In this document: positions 1 to 9,540 of the stretch, in pieces
How positions within the stretch are numbered: position 1 is the first letter of the stretch
Layout: every line of letters starts with the position of its first letter
DNA from: Shewanella putrefaciens
GTDB lineage: Bacteria > Pseudomonadota > Gammaproteobacteria > Enterobacterales > Shewanellaceae
DNA: 64,000 nucleotides
Reading direction: 5' to 3'
Assembly (NCBI RefSeq): GCF_016406305.1
Contig: NZ_CP066369.1
Coordinates: 3,118,501 to 3,182,500, forward strand
Notes under the pieces: model-generated
Database searches by the model: none
What the model was told of the DNA's origin: nothing
What the model saw: the letters and a program-made list of their open reading frames with translations, nothing else
Position numbers and translations under genes: made by a program

Positions 1-510
1 ATCACCTAAGGTATTTAACTCTAATGAGACATGCTCGCTAATGCCAAGCTTTTCCCACAGGCGGGCAGATAGCATCAAGACTTCAGCATCGATATCGGCC
101 GTGCCTATGCCATAGACTTCGACACCAAACTGGTTAAATTGGCGATAGCGGCCTTTTTGTGGGCGCTCATGGCGGAACATAGGGCCCATATACCAAAGAC
201 GTTGTTCTTGGTTATACAGCAGACCATTTTCGTTACCCGCACGCACTGTCGATGCCGTACCTTCTGGGCGCAGCGTTAAGCTGTCACCGTTGTTATCTTC
301 GAAGGTATACATTTCTTTTTCAACGATATCAGTAACTTCACCGATAGAGCGTTTGAAAAGTTCGGTGTTTTCCACTATCGGAGTGCGAATTTCGCTGTAA
401 CCGTAAGCACTGACGCTTGAACGCAGTACCGCTTCCACTTTTTGCCATAGAGGACTTTGAGTTGGCAGAATGTCGTTCATTCCGCGAATCGCTTGGATCT
501 GTTTTGCCAC
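1..510 (-). CDS. hisS: Histidyl-tRNA synthetase, N-terminal part (cut by window edge)
   Basis: Class II aminoacyl-tRNA synthetase that charges tRNA-His in the cytoplasm. Only the first 170 codons are present; the gene runs off the left edge. The translation opens [16 protein letters not shown] and continues with [16 protein letters not shown] and TLRPEGTAS, the class II motif 2 region typical of HisS. The start is read as GTG at 510-508, because the family begins with this Met-Ala-Lys-Gln-Ile segment and no ATG lies nearby. It is downstream of ispG on the same strand, the usual gammaproteobacterial ispG-hisS order, separated by a hairpin that may partly terminate transcription. Confidence 0.95.
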   Translation of the reverse strand, partial: MAKQIQAIRGMNDILPTQSPLWQKVEAVLRSSVSAYGYSEIRTPIVENTELFKRSIGEVTDIVEKEMYTFEDNNGDSLTLRPEGTASTVRAGNENGLLYNQEQRLWYMGPMFRHERPQKGRYRQFNQFGVEVYGIGTADIDAEVLMLSARLWEKLGISEHVSLELNTLGD

Positions 511-585
511 TGTGTCGACTCGTCCGATTTCGCTAAATTAATAAAAAATGTCAGGCATTATAGGCTTTTCAATACTAAACGTAAA

Positions 586-610
586 ATGACCCCGTCGGTT
601 TCGGGGTCTA
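586..610 (-). terminator. Hairpin between ispG and hisS
   Basis: GACCCCG and CGGGGTC form a stem with a 7-nt loop at 588-608. Read on the minus strand it is followed by ATTTTA, a weak U tract. It lies 45 bases after the ispG stop and could terminate or attenuate transcription before hisS. Confidence 0.55.
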
Positions 611-652
611 GCTCAAGCCTTAGCGGTAATAACTAAGCTTAACGTCTGGATT

Positions 653-1768
653 TTACTCGGTTGTATCTTTCACTTGGATGCGGTTTGCCATCTGGCTCGC
701 CTTAGCGCGAATTTTCGCCTCGAGGGAATCGACTAAATTGTCGTTATCGAAACGTTCTTTTTGACGCTCGCCTTCATCGTAGTAGCCACTCTTATTGTGT
801 CCACCGGTCAAACCAATATGCGACACTAAAGCCTCGCCAGGGCCATTCACTACGCAGCCGATAATAGACACATCCATCGCTGTGGTCACATCTTCTAAGC
901 GGCGCTCTAATTCATTCACTGTACTAATGACATCAAACTCTTGGCGTGAACAGGATGGGCAGGCGATAAAATTAATCCCACGGCTACGAATGCGCAGCGA
1001 CTTTAAAATATCAAAACCAACTTTGATTTCTTCAACGGGATCGGCGGCAAGGGAAATACGTAGGGTGTCACCTATGCCTTCGGCCAATAACATGCCTAAA
1101 CCGACGGCCGACTTCACAGAACCTGCGCGAGCACCACCCGCCTCAGTAATACCTAAATGCAGCGGCTGGCGGATTTGTTTGGCCAATAAACGATAGGATT
1201 CAACCGCCAAGAACACATCTGACGCCTTAACACTGACCTTAAATTGGTCGAAGTTCATGCGATCTAAAATATCCACGTGGCGCATCGCCGATTCGAGCAG
1301 GGCCTCGGGGGTCGGCTCCTTGTATTTATCCATTAAATCTTTTTCTAATGAACCGCCATTGACGCCAATACGGATCGGGATATTTTTATCCCGGGCGCAC
1401 TCAACCACACTGCGAATGCGTTCTTCATTACCAATGTTGCCTGGATTAATACGCAGACAATCAACACCGTATTCGGCCACTTTTAAGGCGATACGATAGT
1501 CAAAATGGATGTCGGCGACTAAGGGCACGTTCACTGATTGTTTAATGATTTTAAAGGCTTCTGCGGCATCCATAGTCGGTACTGACACGCGTACTATGTC
1601 GGCACCCACTTTCTCTAAGGCGCGAATTTGGGCAACGGTTGCCTCTACATCGGTCGTCTTAGTATTAGTCATAGACTGAACGGCAATCGGCGCCCCATCA
1701 CCAATCGGCACATTCCCCACATAAATGCGGGTTGAAGGACGTCTTTTTATGGGAGTTTCATTATACAT
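653..1768 (-). CDS. ispG: 4-hydroxy-3-methylbut-2-enyl-diphosphate synthase (IspG/GcpE)
   Basis: Cytoplasmic [4Fe-4S] enzyme of the MEP isoprenoid pathway; it converts MEcPP to HMBPP with reduced flavodoxin or ferredoxin. The 371-residue length matches the bacterial family. The N-terminal TIM-barrel half contains the conserved VQSMTNT stretch, and the C-terminal half carries the cluster-binding cysteines in [10 protein letters not shown] and CVVNGPGE. It is the fourth gene of a minus-strand run rlmN-pilW-rodZ-ispG, 48 bp after rodZ, an order conserved in gammaproteobacteria. Start is ATG at 1768. Confidence 0.97.
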   Translation of the reverse strand: MYNETPIKRRPSTRIYVGNVPIGDGAPIAVQSMTNTKTTDVEATVAQIRALEKVGADIVRVSVPTMDAAEAFKIIKQSVNVPLVADIHFDYRIALKVAEYGVDCLRINPGNIGNEERIRSVVECARDKNIPIRIGVNGGSLEKDLMDKYKEPTPEALLESAMRHVDILDRMNFDQFKVSVKASDVFLAVESYRLLAKQIRQPLHLGITEAGGARAGSVKSAVGLGMLLAEGIGDTLRISLAADPVEEIKVGFDILKSLRIRSRGINFIACPSCSRQEFDVISTVNELERRLEDVTTAMDVSIIGCVVNGPGEALVSHIGLTGGHNKSGYYDEGERQKERFDNDNLVDSLEAKIRAKASQMANRIQVKDTTE

Positions 1769-1816
1769 GCTAAATACACTCTATTTCGGTACGTTCTGCA
1801 GATGATTACGCGGTCG

Positions 1817-2917
1817 TTAGGCTTTAGGCAAGGTCAAACGCGCGACACGGCCTTTGGGGAAGTCCGCTAAGCTAACCATTTGACCATCTAAGCTTAAGGT
1901 CGCCACATGGGGCGCGCCTAAAATAATCTTAAACGGTGGTACACCGCTCACTTGCACTGCAACGCCAGCGCCTTTAACACCATCGACTAAGGCTTTGCCT
2001 TTTGCATCGACAATATTTATCCAGCAATCACCGGTTAGCTGAATATCAATAATCGATTGTCCCGCAGCGATAACCGGACTGTTTACTGCGGTGGCCGTTG
2101 GTGTGGAAGCAACGGATGTTGAAGAAGTTGGTGTTGAAGCTGCAGGTGTTAGCGCGGGCTGTTGAACCACAGGGGCGGCAGTTTGCGGCACTGTGGTGGC
2201 AGTGATAGCAGTGCCACCATCCTCATTGCTTGTATCCGCTGTTGCAGGATAAGTATTATCCGTAGGTCCAGTGCTCACATCGATAGCGTTTGCGTCGATA
2301 GTGCTGGCATCGGTATCTTTAACCGGACCGTCGATTGACATAGAGCCGTTAGCGGCTATTTCAGTCAATTGCTGACTCGCATCGGTTTCGGTCAGCAGCA
2401 CATCCCCAGGTAGGGTTTGATTGGCTGCAGCCACTTCCTCTACGGTCGGTTGCGACACATCAACATGGGTTAACAAGGTCGATTTTTGCATCCACCACAC
2501 CACGAGCAATCCAAGCAACACGATAACAATAAAAAAGCTCAGCCACTTTAATTTAGTGTCACGAGCTTGATAGGTCGTCTTGCGTGAAAAACTCTGCATG
2601 GCAGGCTCAGTCACTGAAGGGACTTGCCTTGCAAGACAGGCCTCGATGAGCTGGATATCAACACCCACCATTCGCGCATAGTTTTTGACATAGCCACGAA
2701 CATAAGTGGAAGAAGCAATATTGATGAAATTGTTAGCTTCAATATCTTCCACAATACGGGGACGTAGATGTAGTTTCACCGCAGTGTCGGCGATACTTAG
2801 CCCCATTTTTTCACGGGCGGCTTTTAATACACTTCCAAGCGTTACATCAGGCGCCGTCGACTCGATTTCACTAGATTCAACGGGGGCAACTGGCGCATTT
2901 ATGTCTTGATCTTTCAT
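1817..2917 (-). CDS. rodZ: Cytoskeletal protein RodZ
   Basis: Bitopic inner-membrane protein that links MreB to the elongation machinery and helps keep rod shape. Residues about 27-90 form the cytoplasmic Xre-type helix-turn-helix domain, residues about 125-143 a single hydrophobic membrane span (WLSFFIVIVLLGLLVVWW), residues about 150-285 a long Thr/Ala/Pro/Ser-rich periplasmic linker, and the last 80 residues a DUF4115 domain. The ATG overlaps the pilW stop in an ATGA arrangement, implying translational coupling. The 366-residue length is normal for the family. Confidence 0.93.
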   Translation of the reverse strand: MKDQDINAPVAPVESSEIESTAPDVTLGSVLKAAREKMGLSIADTAVKLHLRPRIVEDIEANNFINIASSTYVRGYVKNYARMVGVDIQLIEACLARQVPSVTEPAMQSFSRKTTYQARDTKLKWLSFFIVIVLLGLLVVWWMQKSTLLTHVDVSQPTVEEVAAANQTLPGDVLLTETDASQQLTEIAANGSMSIDGPVKDTDASTIDANAIDVSTGPTDNTYPATADTSNEDGGTAITATTVPQTAAPVVQQPALTPAASTPTSSTSVASTPTATAVNSPVIAAGQSIIDIQLTGDCWINIVDAKGKALVDGVKGAGVAVQVSGVPPFKIILGAPHVATLSLDGQMVSLADFPKGRVARLTLPKA

Positions 2918-3702
2918 TGATGCAAATTAACTCTGTATTGCTTGGCCTGAGGTGATGCTGGAAATTTGGCAAGCAATAAAATACCAAATTTCTTAACCGC
3001 AGCATCATCATTCATCGCCTGCTCTATTTTTATTCCGAGCGCTAAACTCTCTGGAGTCTGGGCTGCCACTTGGTGATATTGCGCGAGTTGATTACGCGCC
3101 TTAATAAAATCACCCTGTTCAACTTCAAGCTGAGTCAACTCCATCAATGACACCGAGCGTCTCGGGTCATACTTTAACGCCATCTGAAAATACTGTCGTG
3201 CCTTTTCTGCTTTTCCCGCTTGCCGGCTACAAAGACCTAAGTTTTCATAACTCGATGCGGTTCGCGTATATTTGGGCATTTCTATTGCGGCCAAAAACAT
3301 TTTTTCAGCTTTTTCGTATTGCTTTTGTTGACACAAAAACACCCCAAAGTTATTCATGGAATCACCGGAGACATCCTTAGAACTGATCGCGTCTTGGTAC
3401 GACTGTTCAGTGCGAACGAGATCTCCTACGGTTTGGTAGTAATAGGCCATCGCGATATGGACATCTTCCAGCTCTGGCGCATATTCTATTGCTTTATCAA
3501 GATTATATTTAGCTTGTTCCGAGTTACCTCGATTCAAATAGGTTAAGCCGAGCTGCATACGTTCCCGAGCGGCGGCAACACTATCTAATTTCCGCTCCGA
3601 AACTGGAATATCTGTTCCTGAATAGGTGCGCTCAGTCACACACCCCGTCATCAACAATGACAGCGCAAGTGCTAATGAAAACCCTGACAATCCATGCTTC
3701 AT
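2914..3702 (-). CDS. pilW: Type IV pilus biogenesis/stability lipoprotein PilW
   Basis: Outer-membrane lipoprotein (PilF/PilW family) needed for stable assembly of the PilQ secretin. The start is placed at the ATG at 3702 (MKHGLSGF) because it begins a proper lipoprotein signal peptide ending in the lipobox LMTGC; the open frame extends 8 codons further to a TTG. The mature part is a series of tetratricopeptide repeats (for example LGLTYLNRGNSEQAKYNLDK). Its stop overlaps rodZ by 4 bases, and it follows rlmN by 32 bases. Confidence 0.92.
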   Translation of the reverse strand: MKHGLSGFSLALALSLLMTGCVTERTYSGTDIPVSERKLDSVAAARERMQLGLTYLNRGNSEQAKYNLDKAIEYAPELEDVHIAMAYYYQTVGDLVRTEQSYQDAISSKDVSGDSMNNFGVFLCQQKQYEKAEKMFLAAIEMPKYTRTASSYENLGLCSRQAGKAEKARQYFQMALKYDPRRSVSLMELTQLEVEQGDFIKARNQLAQYHQVAAQTPESLALGIKIEQAMNDDAAVKKFGILLLAKFPASPQAKQYRVNLHQ

Positions 3703-3734
3703 GGGCAAGCCTATAAATCTGTGCAAACAAAGAG

Positions 3735-4856
3735 TTAATTCATTGTGACTGAAATCTGATTTTCTTGCATGCGTTTTTTTGCCAAACGCTTAGTTCTGTC
3801 GCGAATATCTCCCGCTAACTGCCCACAGGCGGCATCGATATCATCACCGCGGGTCTTACGCACTATCACAGTTAAACCGTATTCCATCAGTACCTTTGAA
3901 AAACGATCGATTCTCGAGTTTGATGAACGGCCATAGGGAGAACCTGGGTACGGGTTAAAAGGAATCAGGTTAATCTTACAGGGGGTATCTTTCATTAATT
4001 TAGCAAGTTCGTGGGCTTGCTCTGTGCTGTCGTTGATATGATCGAGCATCACATATTCAACGGTCACGCGGCCACGGTTAGCATTCGATTTGGCAATGTA
4101 GCGACGGATCCCCGCAAGGAACTCCTGCAATGGATATTTTTTATTCACAGGCACAAGGATGTCACGTAGCTCATCGTTAGGGGCGTGAATACTCACAGCA
4201 AGAGCCACATCTAAGGCGTCGCCGAGTTTATCCAGCGCAGGCACAACCCCCGAAGTAGACAGAGTCACGCGGCGTTTTGATAAACTAAAACCAAAATCAT
4301 CGAGCATAATATCCATCGCAGGAATGACGTTGGCTAAGTTGAGCAGAGGCTCGCCCATGCCCATCATTACCACGTTGGTAATAGGGCGATCGCCGGTGTC
4401 CTTTGCAAAACCTAAATAGTGTGACACGCGCCAGATTTGACCCACGATCTCAGATACGGTCAAGTTACGGTTAAAACCTTGCTGGGCGGTGGAGCAGAAA
4501 GTGCATTCAAGGGCACAGCCCACCTGTGATGACACACATAACGTGGCGCGATCATCTTCGGGAATGTAGACAGTTTCGACTTCTTGGCCATCACCGACAT
4601 GAATGGCGAACTTAATAGTGCCATCGGTGGATTTTTGGAAACTGGAAATTTCGGGAGCCACGATCTCACAGCGTGCCGCCAATTTTTGGCGTAACACTTT
4701 ATTGATGTTGGTCATTTCTTCGAAGTCACTGACGCCGAAATGATAGATCCATTTCATGAGCTGATCGGCACGGAAAGGTTTCTCCCCGAGATCCGCAAAT
4801 AAGGCACGCATAGCCTTACGATCAAGGTCTAATAAATTGATCTTCTTTTCACTCAT
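3735..4856 (-). CDS. rlmN: Dual-specificity 23S rRNA A2503 / tRNA A37 C2-methyltransferase RlmN
   Basis: Radical SAM enzyme that methylates C2 of adenosine in 23S rRNA and some tRNAs. The SAM cluster motif C-x3-C-x2-C is visible in [15 protein letters not shown], and the GMGEPLLN segment and the C-terminal catalytic region with [17 protein letters not shown] are also family-typical. The start is the ATG at 4856 (MSEKKINL), preceded by GAGGTGAGTGGT with good spacing; a GTG three codons upstream is less likely. It is the first gene of the pilW-rodZ-ispG run and is divergent from the CNNM gene at 5001. Confidence 0.96.
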   Translation of the reverse strand: MSEKKINLLDLDRKAMRALFADLGEKPFRADQLMKWIYHFGVSDFEEMTNINKVLRQKLAARCEIVAPEISSFQKSTDGTIKFAIHVGDGQEVETVYIPEDDRATLCVSSQVGCALECTFCSTAQQGFNRNLTVSEIVGQIWRVSHYLGFAKDTGDRPITNVVMMGMGEPLLNLANVIPAMDIMLDDFGFSLSKRRVTLSTSGVVPALDKLGDALDVALAVSIHAPNDELRDILVPVNKKYPLQEFLAGIRRYIAKSNANRGRVTVEYVMLDHINDSTEQAHELAKLMKDTPCKINLIPFNPYPGSPYGRSSNSRIDRFSKVLMEYGLTVIVRKTRGDDIDAACGQLAGDIRDRTKRLAKKRMQENQISVTMN

Positions 4857-5000
4857 ACCACTCACCTCAACACCAAAACCTGCAACAGGGCGGCGAATTA
4901 TACAGACCCAAAAATTTTTTAGCCAGCAACACGACTCGACTATGGTAGAATCTGTGCGGGCTAACTTTGGCCTAAAATACGGAGTTGTAATACCACCTAT

Positions 5001-6092
5001 ATGTTAACCCTCATCATTATAGTGCTTGTCGCTGTTGCGGTTTCTTTTCTGTGCAGTGTATTCGAAGCTGTTTTGCTCTCGGTTACCCCTAGTTATATCG
5101 CCTCACTTGAGCAAAGTGATCCTGCTGCGGCAGCAAGATTACGCAAACTCAAAGATAACGTCGAAGCACCATTAGTATCGATTCTCACCTTAAACACCAT
5201 TGCCCATACTGTAGGTGCCGCCGTTGCCGGTGCCCAAGCGGCAAAAGTATTTGGGGATGACATGCTGGGCGTTTTCTCCGGGGTATTAACCTTTATTATT
5301 TTGTTCTTCTCGGAGATTATTCCTAAATCTGTGGGAGCGAACCATTGGCGTCGCCTTGCACCGAGTGTTTCCATTGCCATTACGTGGATGAAGCGAGTCA
5401 CACAGCCATTGATTTGGCTATCACATAAGGTCACTCACTTTTTAGGGAAAGGCGAAGAAGGCCAATATATCCGTCAAGAAATGAGTGCCATGGCGAAAAT
5501 CGGCCATGAGTCGGGCGAACTCGATGAGCAAGAGTCTAAAATTTTGACCCAAATGTTGAAGGTGCGCGATATGCCCGTGACCGCCATCATGACGCCCCGC
5601 ACTGTGATGTTCTCGTTACCTGTGGATTTAACGCAAAATGAGTTCGTGCGCGAATATCGTGATAAGCCATTTACCCGTATTCCCGTTTACGATCAAGATC
5701 ATGACGATATTATCGGTTACATCACCCGTACCGATGTATTACTGGCCGAGCGTTACACCCCGGATATGCCGATAGGTGAATTGAAACGCAGTTTATTTGT
5801 CGTGCCTGAAACCGCAAAAATTTTGCCACTCTTTGAGCGCATGATTAAACGCAATACTCAAATCGCTATGGTGGTCGACGAGTACGGTAGTAGCCAAGGC
5901 ATTGTGACTCAAGAAGATATTATTGAATCCATGTTGGGCTTAGAGATTGTCGACTTAAACGACCCCGCGACCGACATGCAGCAATTGGCCCGTAAACTCT
6001 GGACCAAACGCATGAAACAAAAGGGTATTCGCCTCTCCGATGACGGCGACTTTGAAGCCGCCGCAGAGGATGACGAAGCGAAATCGGGTTAA
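5001..6092 (+). CDS. CNNM (DUF21) / CBS-domain membrane protein, CorB-like
   Basis: Inner-membrane protein of the CNNM/CorB family, associated with Mg2+ or other divalent-cation transport. Residues about 1-170 are the DUF21 membrane domain with several hydrophobic helices ([34 protein letters not shown]). Residues about 195-325 hold a CBS pair ([54 protein letters not shown]). At 363 residues it lacks the C-terminal CorC/HlyC domain found in roughly 420-residue homologues, ending instead in an acidic tail. It is monocistronic: a terminator follows at 6121. The actual transported ion is not shown by the sequence. Confidence 0.85.
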   Translation: MLTLIIIVLVAVAVSFLCSVFEAVLLSVTPSYIASLEQSDPAAAARLRKLKDNVEAPLVSILTLNTIAHTVGAAVAGAQAAKVFGDDMLGVFSGVLTFIILFFSEIIPKSVGANHWRRLAPSVSIAITWMKRVTQPLIWLSHKVTHFLGKGEEGQYIRQEMSAMAKIGHESGELDEQESKILTQMLKVRDMPVTAIMTPRTVMFSLPVDLTQNEFVREYRDKPFTRIPVYDQDHDDIIGYITRTDVLLAERYTPDMPIGELKRSLFVVPETAKILPLFERMIKRNTQIAMVVDEYGSSQGIVTQEDIIESMLGLEIVDLNDPATDMQQLARKLWTKRMKQKGIRLSDDGDFEAAAEDDEAKSG

Positions 6093-6120
6093 ACTAGGTG
6101 GTTTAGTGGTTGTTAAAGTA

Positions 6121-6146
6121 AAGGGAGCTTAGCTCCCTTTCTTGTT
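6121..6146 (+). terminator. Rho-independent terminator after the CNNM gene
   Basis: AAGGGAGC-TTA-GCTCCCTT forms a perfect 8-bp stem, followed by TCTTGTTTT. It lies 29 bases after the stop at 6092. Confidence 0.8.
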
Positions 6147-6190
6147 TTAGAGGAGAAGGTTATAATCTCCCGCCGTAAAAGAGGTACGTT

Positions 6191-7936
6191 ATGACACAGG
6201 GCTACAGACTTTCACTCGCGCATATCAACGACACACATTCGAATTTTGAACCGAGCCGCGTGCAATTCACCCTCAATGTGGGTCATAAAACCCTAGATGT
6301 CACCAGCCACAGCGGTGGTTATGCCCGTCTTGGGTATCACATCGCCAAGGCCCGTGAACATGCAACGCAGCGCAATATCCCCTTTTTATTCCTCCATGGC
6401 GGCGACAGTTTCCAAGGCACGCTCTATTTCAGCCATTTTAAAGGTAAAGCGAATGCTCACCTGCTGAATTTGCTCGCCCCCGATGCCATGGTGATAGGTA
6501 ACCATGACATCGATGAGGGCAATGCCCGCCTCGCCGACTTTGCCAGACAAATCGATTTTCCCTTGCTGGCGGGTAACATGGATTTAAGCCAAGAGGATGT
6601 GAATAAACTCGGCTGTCTGCGCACGGTTCCCAATATTTTGGCCTTTGATGAAAAGTCACAATTAGCGACTTATCTCCTTAAACCCTTCTACGATACAAAG
6701 ATAGCGATAATTGGCATTACGCTGGATCAAATGAAGGAGATTGCTCGCCCCGATCCCGATACTCATTTTGTCGATGCCATCAGTACCACGGCGCGAACTG
6801 TGGCACACCTGCAAGCCAAGGGGATTAAGCACATCATAGTGCTCAGCCACTTAGGCTTAGATCAGGATAAACGCCTCGCCGAGCAAGTCTCGGGGATCAG
6901 CCTGATTGTCGGTGGACACACCCATACCCTACAGGGGGATTTTCGCGCCCTAGGTTTAAGTAACCTGCCCTATGGCGAAGTCATTAACGGCACGCCGATA
7001 GTGCATGCGGGTAAATATGCCGAAGTCGTTGGCTTAGCCGAGATAGAGTTTGATACCGAAGGGCGGGCGATAAACCTGAGCGGTGGCAACTACTTTATGC
7101 TAGATCAGCATTTTATCTTAAGTGCCAATACCGCCGTCGATGACCAAGATTATCAAGCTGTGCGCCAACAGCTCAGTCAACATCCGAATATTTTTTGGGA
7201 TGATGCCGATACCGATATCACAGGCATTATTCGGGATATCTACAAACCCGCCATCGCCGAGATGGAAAACCAAGTCTTAGCCCTAGTACCTAAAAATCTG
7301 GTGCACACGCGCCTGCCGTCCAAGGCCCTGCCCCACGGCAGTGAAATCGCCCCTTGGGTGAGCCGCAGCATGTTTCAAGAGGCCAAGATTGAAGATCCTA
7401 GGGTTCACTTTGCCCTGCATAATGCGGGCGGCGTGCGCCAATCGGTTGCCCAAGGGCAATTGACCCTCGCCGATGTGATGGGGCAATTGTTACCCTTTGA
7501 ATTACCGCTGGTTAAATATGAAATCCAAGGCCAATTCCTCTACCAGGCACTGGAGTCGGCCATTAATGCCGCCACCAACAATAGTGTTCGAGGCACGGGA
7601 GCCGGTAGTTTCCCCTACACCTACGGTTTACGCTATTACTACGATGGTAGACGCCCCCTAGGTGAACGTCTTTTTAAATTGGAAATGATGCAACAAGACG
7701 GGCTGTCACTTTGGTATCCCGTCGAGCCAGAATCTTTATACATTGGCGTATCAACCTCCTATACCGCCGCGGGCAAAGAAGGTTATCACCCGCTATTGCA
7801 GGCACGTTGGCAGGAATCGATAGAGTCTCTGACCCTTCCGCAGGCATTTATTCGCTTTTTAAATCGGGCCCCTAATCTCGCGGATTTCTTATCCCCCCAT
7901 GTGCATTACACTAGTCATTTAAAGCGTTCCGGCTAA
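6191..7936 (+). CDS. 5'-nucleotidase / 2',3'-cyclic phosphodiesterase family metallophosphatase, no signal peptide
   Basis: Two-domain enzyme of the UshA/CpdB superfamily. The N-terminal calcineurin-like domain shows the metal ligands in order: HINDTH near the start, HGGDSFQG, IGNHDIDEG, VLSHLG and GGHTHT. The C-terminal half (from about residue 360) is a 5'-nucleotidase substrate domain, including HNAGGVRQSV and GAGSFPYTYGLRYYYDGRR. Classical members are periplasmic, but this protein opens MTQGYRLSLAHINDTH and goes straight into the catalytic domain, so no signal peptide is visible and it is probably cytoplasmic. A good ribosome site (AGAGGT) precedes the ATG. Exact substrate is unknown. Confidence 0.85.
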   Translation: MTQGYRLSLAHINDTHSNFEPSRVQFTLNVGHKTLDVTSHSGGYARLGYHIAKAREHATQRNIPFLFLHGGDSFQGTLYFSHFKGKANAHLLNLLAPDAMVIGNHDIDEGNARLADFARQIDFPLLAGNMDLSQEDVNKLGCLRTVPNILAFDEKSQLATYLLKPFYDTKIAIIGITLDQMKEIARPDPDTHFVDAISTTARTVAHLQAKGIKHIIVLSHLGLDQDKRLAEQVSGISLIVGGHTHTLQGDFRALGLSNLPYGEVINGTPIVHAGKYAEVVGLAEIEFDTEGRAINLSGGNYFMLDQHFILSANTAVDDQDYQAVRQQLSQHPNIFWDDADTDITGIIRDIYKPAIAEMENQVLALVPKNLVHTRLPSKALPHGSEIAPWVSRSMFQEAKIEDPRVHFALHNAGGVRQSVAQGQLTLADVMGQLLPFELPLVKYEIQGQFLYQALESAINAATNNSVRGTGAGSFPYTYGLRYYYDGRRPLGERLFKLEMMQQDGLSLWYPVEPESLYIGVSTSYTAAGKEGYHPLLQARWQESIESLTLPQAFIRFLNRAPNLADFLSPHVHYTSHLKRSG

Positions 7937-7960
7937 ACGTTTCCGCGAAATGAGTTGAGC

Positions 7961-7985
7961 AAGCCCTGATAGTCAGGGCTTAGCT
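7961..7985. terminator. Convergent hairpin between the 5'-nucleotidase gene and the LysR gene
   Basis: AAGCCCTGA-TAG-TCAGGGCTT is a perfect 9-bp inverted repeat between convergent genes. It lacks a long T tract on either strand, so termination is inferred from position and stem strength. Confidence 0.6.
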
Positions 7986-8004
7986 TAGTATTATAAGAAT
8001 ATAG

Positions 8005-8898
8005 CTAAAACAACCAATTACAATGGGGTAAACGCTCAGCAAACCAGGCAAGCGCCTTACCTTGGCTTCCCTTGCGCCAGGCTAAAAATACCGCCTTAGG
8101 GGGCCTAGGGATATCAACCTCACAGGCAACTAATTCCCCCGATGCCAACGCATCTAAGATCAAGTGTTTTGGAATATAACCAACGCCTAAACCTAACTGC
8201 TGCGCTTTAATCTTGGTCTGCATATTGGGCACACGAATAACTTGGCGACTATCAAACAATCCACTCGAACGCTGCGCCAGAACCACAGAACTATCGGCCA
8301 CCACAATGGATGGAAACTGCAAAAGAGCCTCGGTGGGGATGGGGCGCCCATATTGCGCCAATGGATGGGATGGACTAAGTGCAAATACAAACTCAAACTG
8401 ACCAATCTCCACTAAATGGTATTGCCCCTTGGGTAATTCTCCCGTGACCCCAATGGCAATATCGGCCCGCCCCGAATAGAGCGCATCCCAGCCGCCACCT
8501 AATGACTCTTCGCTGAGATTGATTGTGACTTGCTTACCCAACTCGGTAAATTCACCGACCAGCTGTAACAGGGGCAGAATCGGCACTACAGTATCTACGG
8601 CTAAGGTTAACGAGGACTCCCAGCCAGTTTCAAGCTGTCGCACCGCCTCCTCAAGCCTCGATGTGGCAGCAAGGATCTCCCGCCCTTGGCGCAAAACCAA
8701 CTGACCGACTAAGGTCAACTCCGCCCTTTGCCCCTTACGTTCAAATAATTTTACCCCCAAATCGCTTTCGAGTTTCTGTACTGTGTAGGTCAGCGCCGAT
8801 GGCACCCTGAATAGCGATTCGGCCGCAGCCGAAAAACTCCCTTTTTTATCAATGGCATCAAGCACAATTAAACCATCTAAACTTATTATAGGTAACAT
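8005..8898 (-). CDS. LysR-family transcriptional regulator, divergent from doxX-pirin
   Basis: DNA-binding regulator of 297 residues. The N-terminal winged helix-turn-helix (ISLDGLIVLDAIDKKGSFSAAAESL and VPSALTYTVQKLESDLG) is typical LysR, followed by the periplasmic-binding-protein-like effector domain. It is transcribed away from doxX-pirin with 187 bp between start codons, the classic arrangement in which a LysR protein controls its divergent neighbours and itself. A perfect palindrome TTCAAAT-T-ATTTGAA lies 13 bp upstream of its start, and a related half-site lies just upstream of doxX. Effector unknown. Confidence 0.9.
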   Translation of the reverse strand: MLPIISLDGLIVLDAIDKKGSFSAAAESLFRVPSALTYTVQKLESDLGVKLFERKGQRAELTLVGQLVLRQGREILAATSRLEEAVRQLETGWESSLTLAVDTVVPILPLLQLVGEFTELGKQVTINLSEESLGGGWDALYSGRADIAIGVTGELPKGQYHLVEIGQFEFVFALSPSHPLAQYGRPIPTEALLQFPSIVVADSSVVLAQRSSGLFDSRQVIRVPNMQTKIKAQQLGLGVGYIPKHLILDALASGELVACEVDIPRPPKAVFLAWRKGSQGKALAWFAERLPHCNWLF

Positions 8899-8910
8899 AA
8901 AAAACTCGCA

Positions 8911-8925
8911 TTCAAATTATTTGAA
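8911..8925. promoter_or_regulatory. Palindromic operator candidate upstream of the LysR gene
   Basis: TTCAAAT-T-ATTTGAA is a perfect 7-1-7 palindrome with the T-N11-A shape typical of LysR sites. A related sequence (TTCATTAAATAATTTGAA, 9054-9071) shares the ATTTGAAATA half and lies directly upstream of doxX. Two such sites in one divergent intergenic region suggest binding by the adjacent LysR protein. Confidence 0.5.
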
Positions 8926-9085
8926 ATAGATATTGAAAATGTTCCGATTTTCTTTACCAAAGGTCAAGTCTACACTGCTTAGCAATGGAGCAGTTATCCT
9001 GAAACTGCAACGAAAACTGGATTAAACCACTGAGTTAATATCGCCATTACACATTCATTAAATAATTTGAAATAAGGAATACCCC

Positions 9086-9529
9086 ATGAAAGCACTTATC
9101 ACTAAAACACTGACATCAGCTCCAAGCTTGGCACCACTGGCACTGCGTATTCCAATCGGCATAATCTTGTTAGCCCACGGCGCGCAAAAGCTATTTGGTT
9201 GGTTTGGTGGCTATGGCTTAGAAGGTACGGGGCAATGGATGGCATCCATTGGTCTGACGCCTGGCTATTTAATGGCATTAATGGCGGGTTCAAGCGAATT
9301 CTTCGGCGGCCTATTCCTGTTATTTGGCCTGCTGACTCGCCCAACCGCCCTAGTCCTATCCTTCACTATGGTAATAGCGATTTTCTCGGTCCATATAGAT
9401 AATGGCTTGTTCCTTACCAATAACGGCTATGAATTTGGTTTGGCCCTGTTAGCGGCAACGGCATCACTGGCGATTTCTGGCGCCGGCAGGTTCGCACTAG
9501 ATAACCTATTCGCTAGCCGTATCAAATAA
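9086..9529 (+). CDS. DoxX family membrane protein
   Basis: Small integral membrane protein of 147 residues with four hydrophobic segments, including LRIPIGIILLAHGAQKLFGWFGGYGLEG, a hallmark start of the DoxX/YphA family. Family members are linked to redox and thiol stress, but the biochemical role is poorly defined. It is followed after 11 bp by a pirin-like gene, so the two are an operon, and a LysR gene sits divergently upstream. Start ATG follows TAAGGAATACCCC. Confidence 0.88.
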   Translation: MKALITKTLTSAPSLAPLALRIPIGIILLAHGAQKLFGWFGGYGLEGTGQWMASIGLTPGYLMALMAGSSEFFGGLFLLFGLLTRPTALVLSFTMVIAIFSVHIDNGLFLTNNGYEFGLALLAATASLAISGAGRFALDNLFASRIK

Positions 9530-9540
9530 GGGGGAATACT

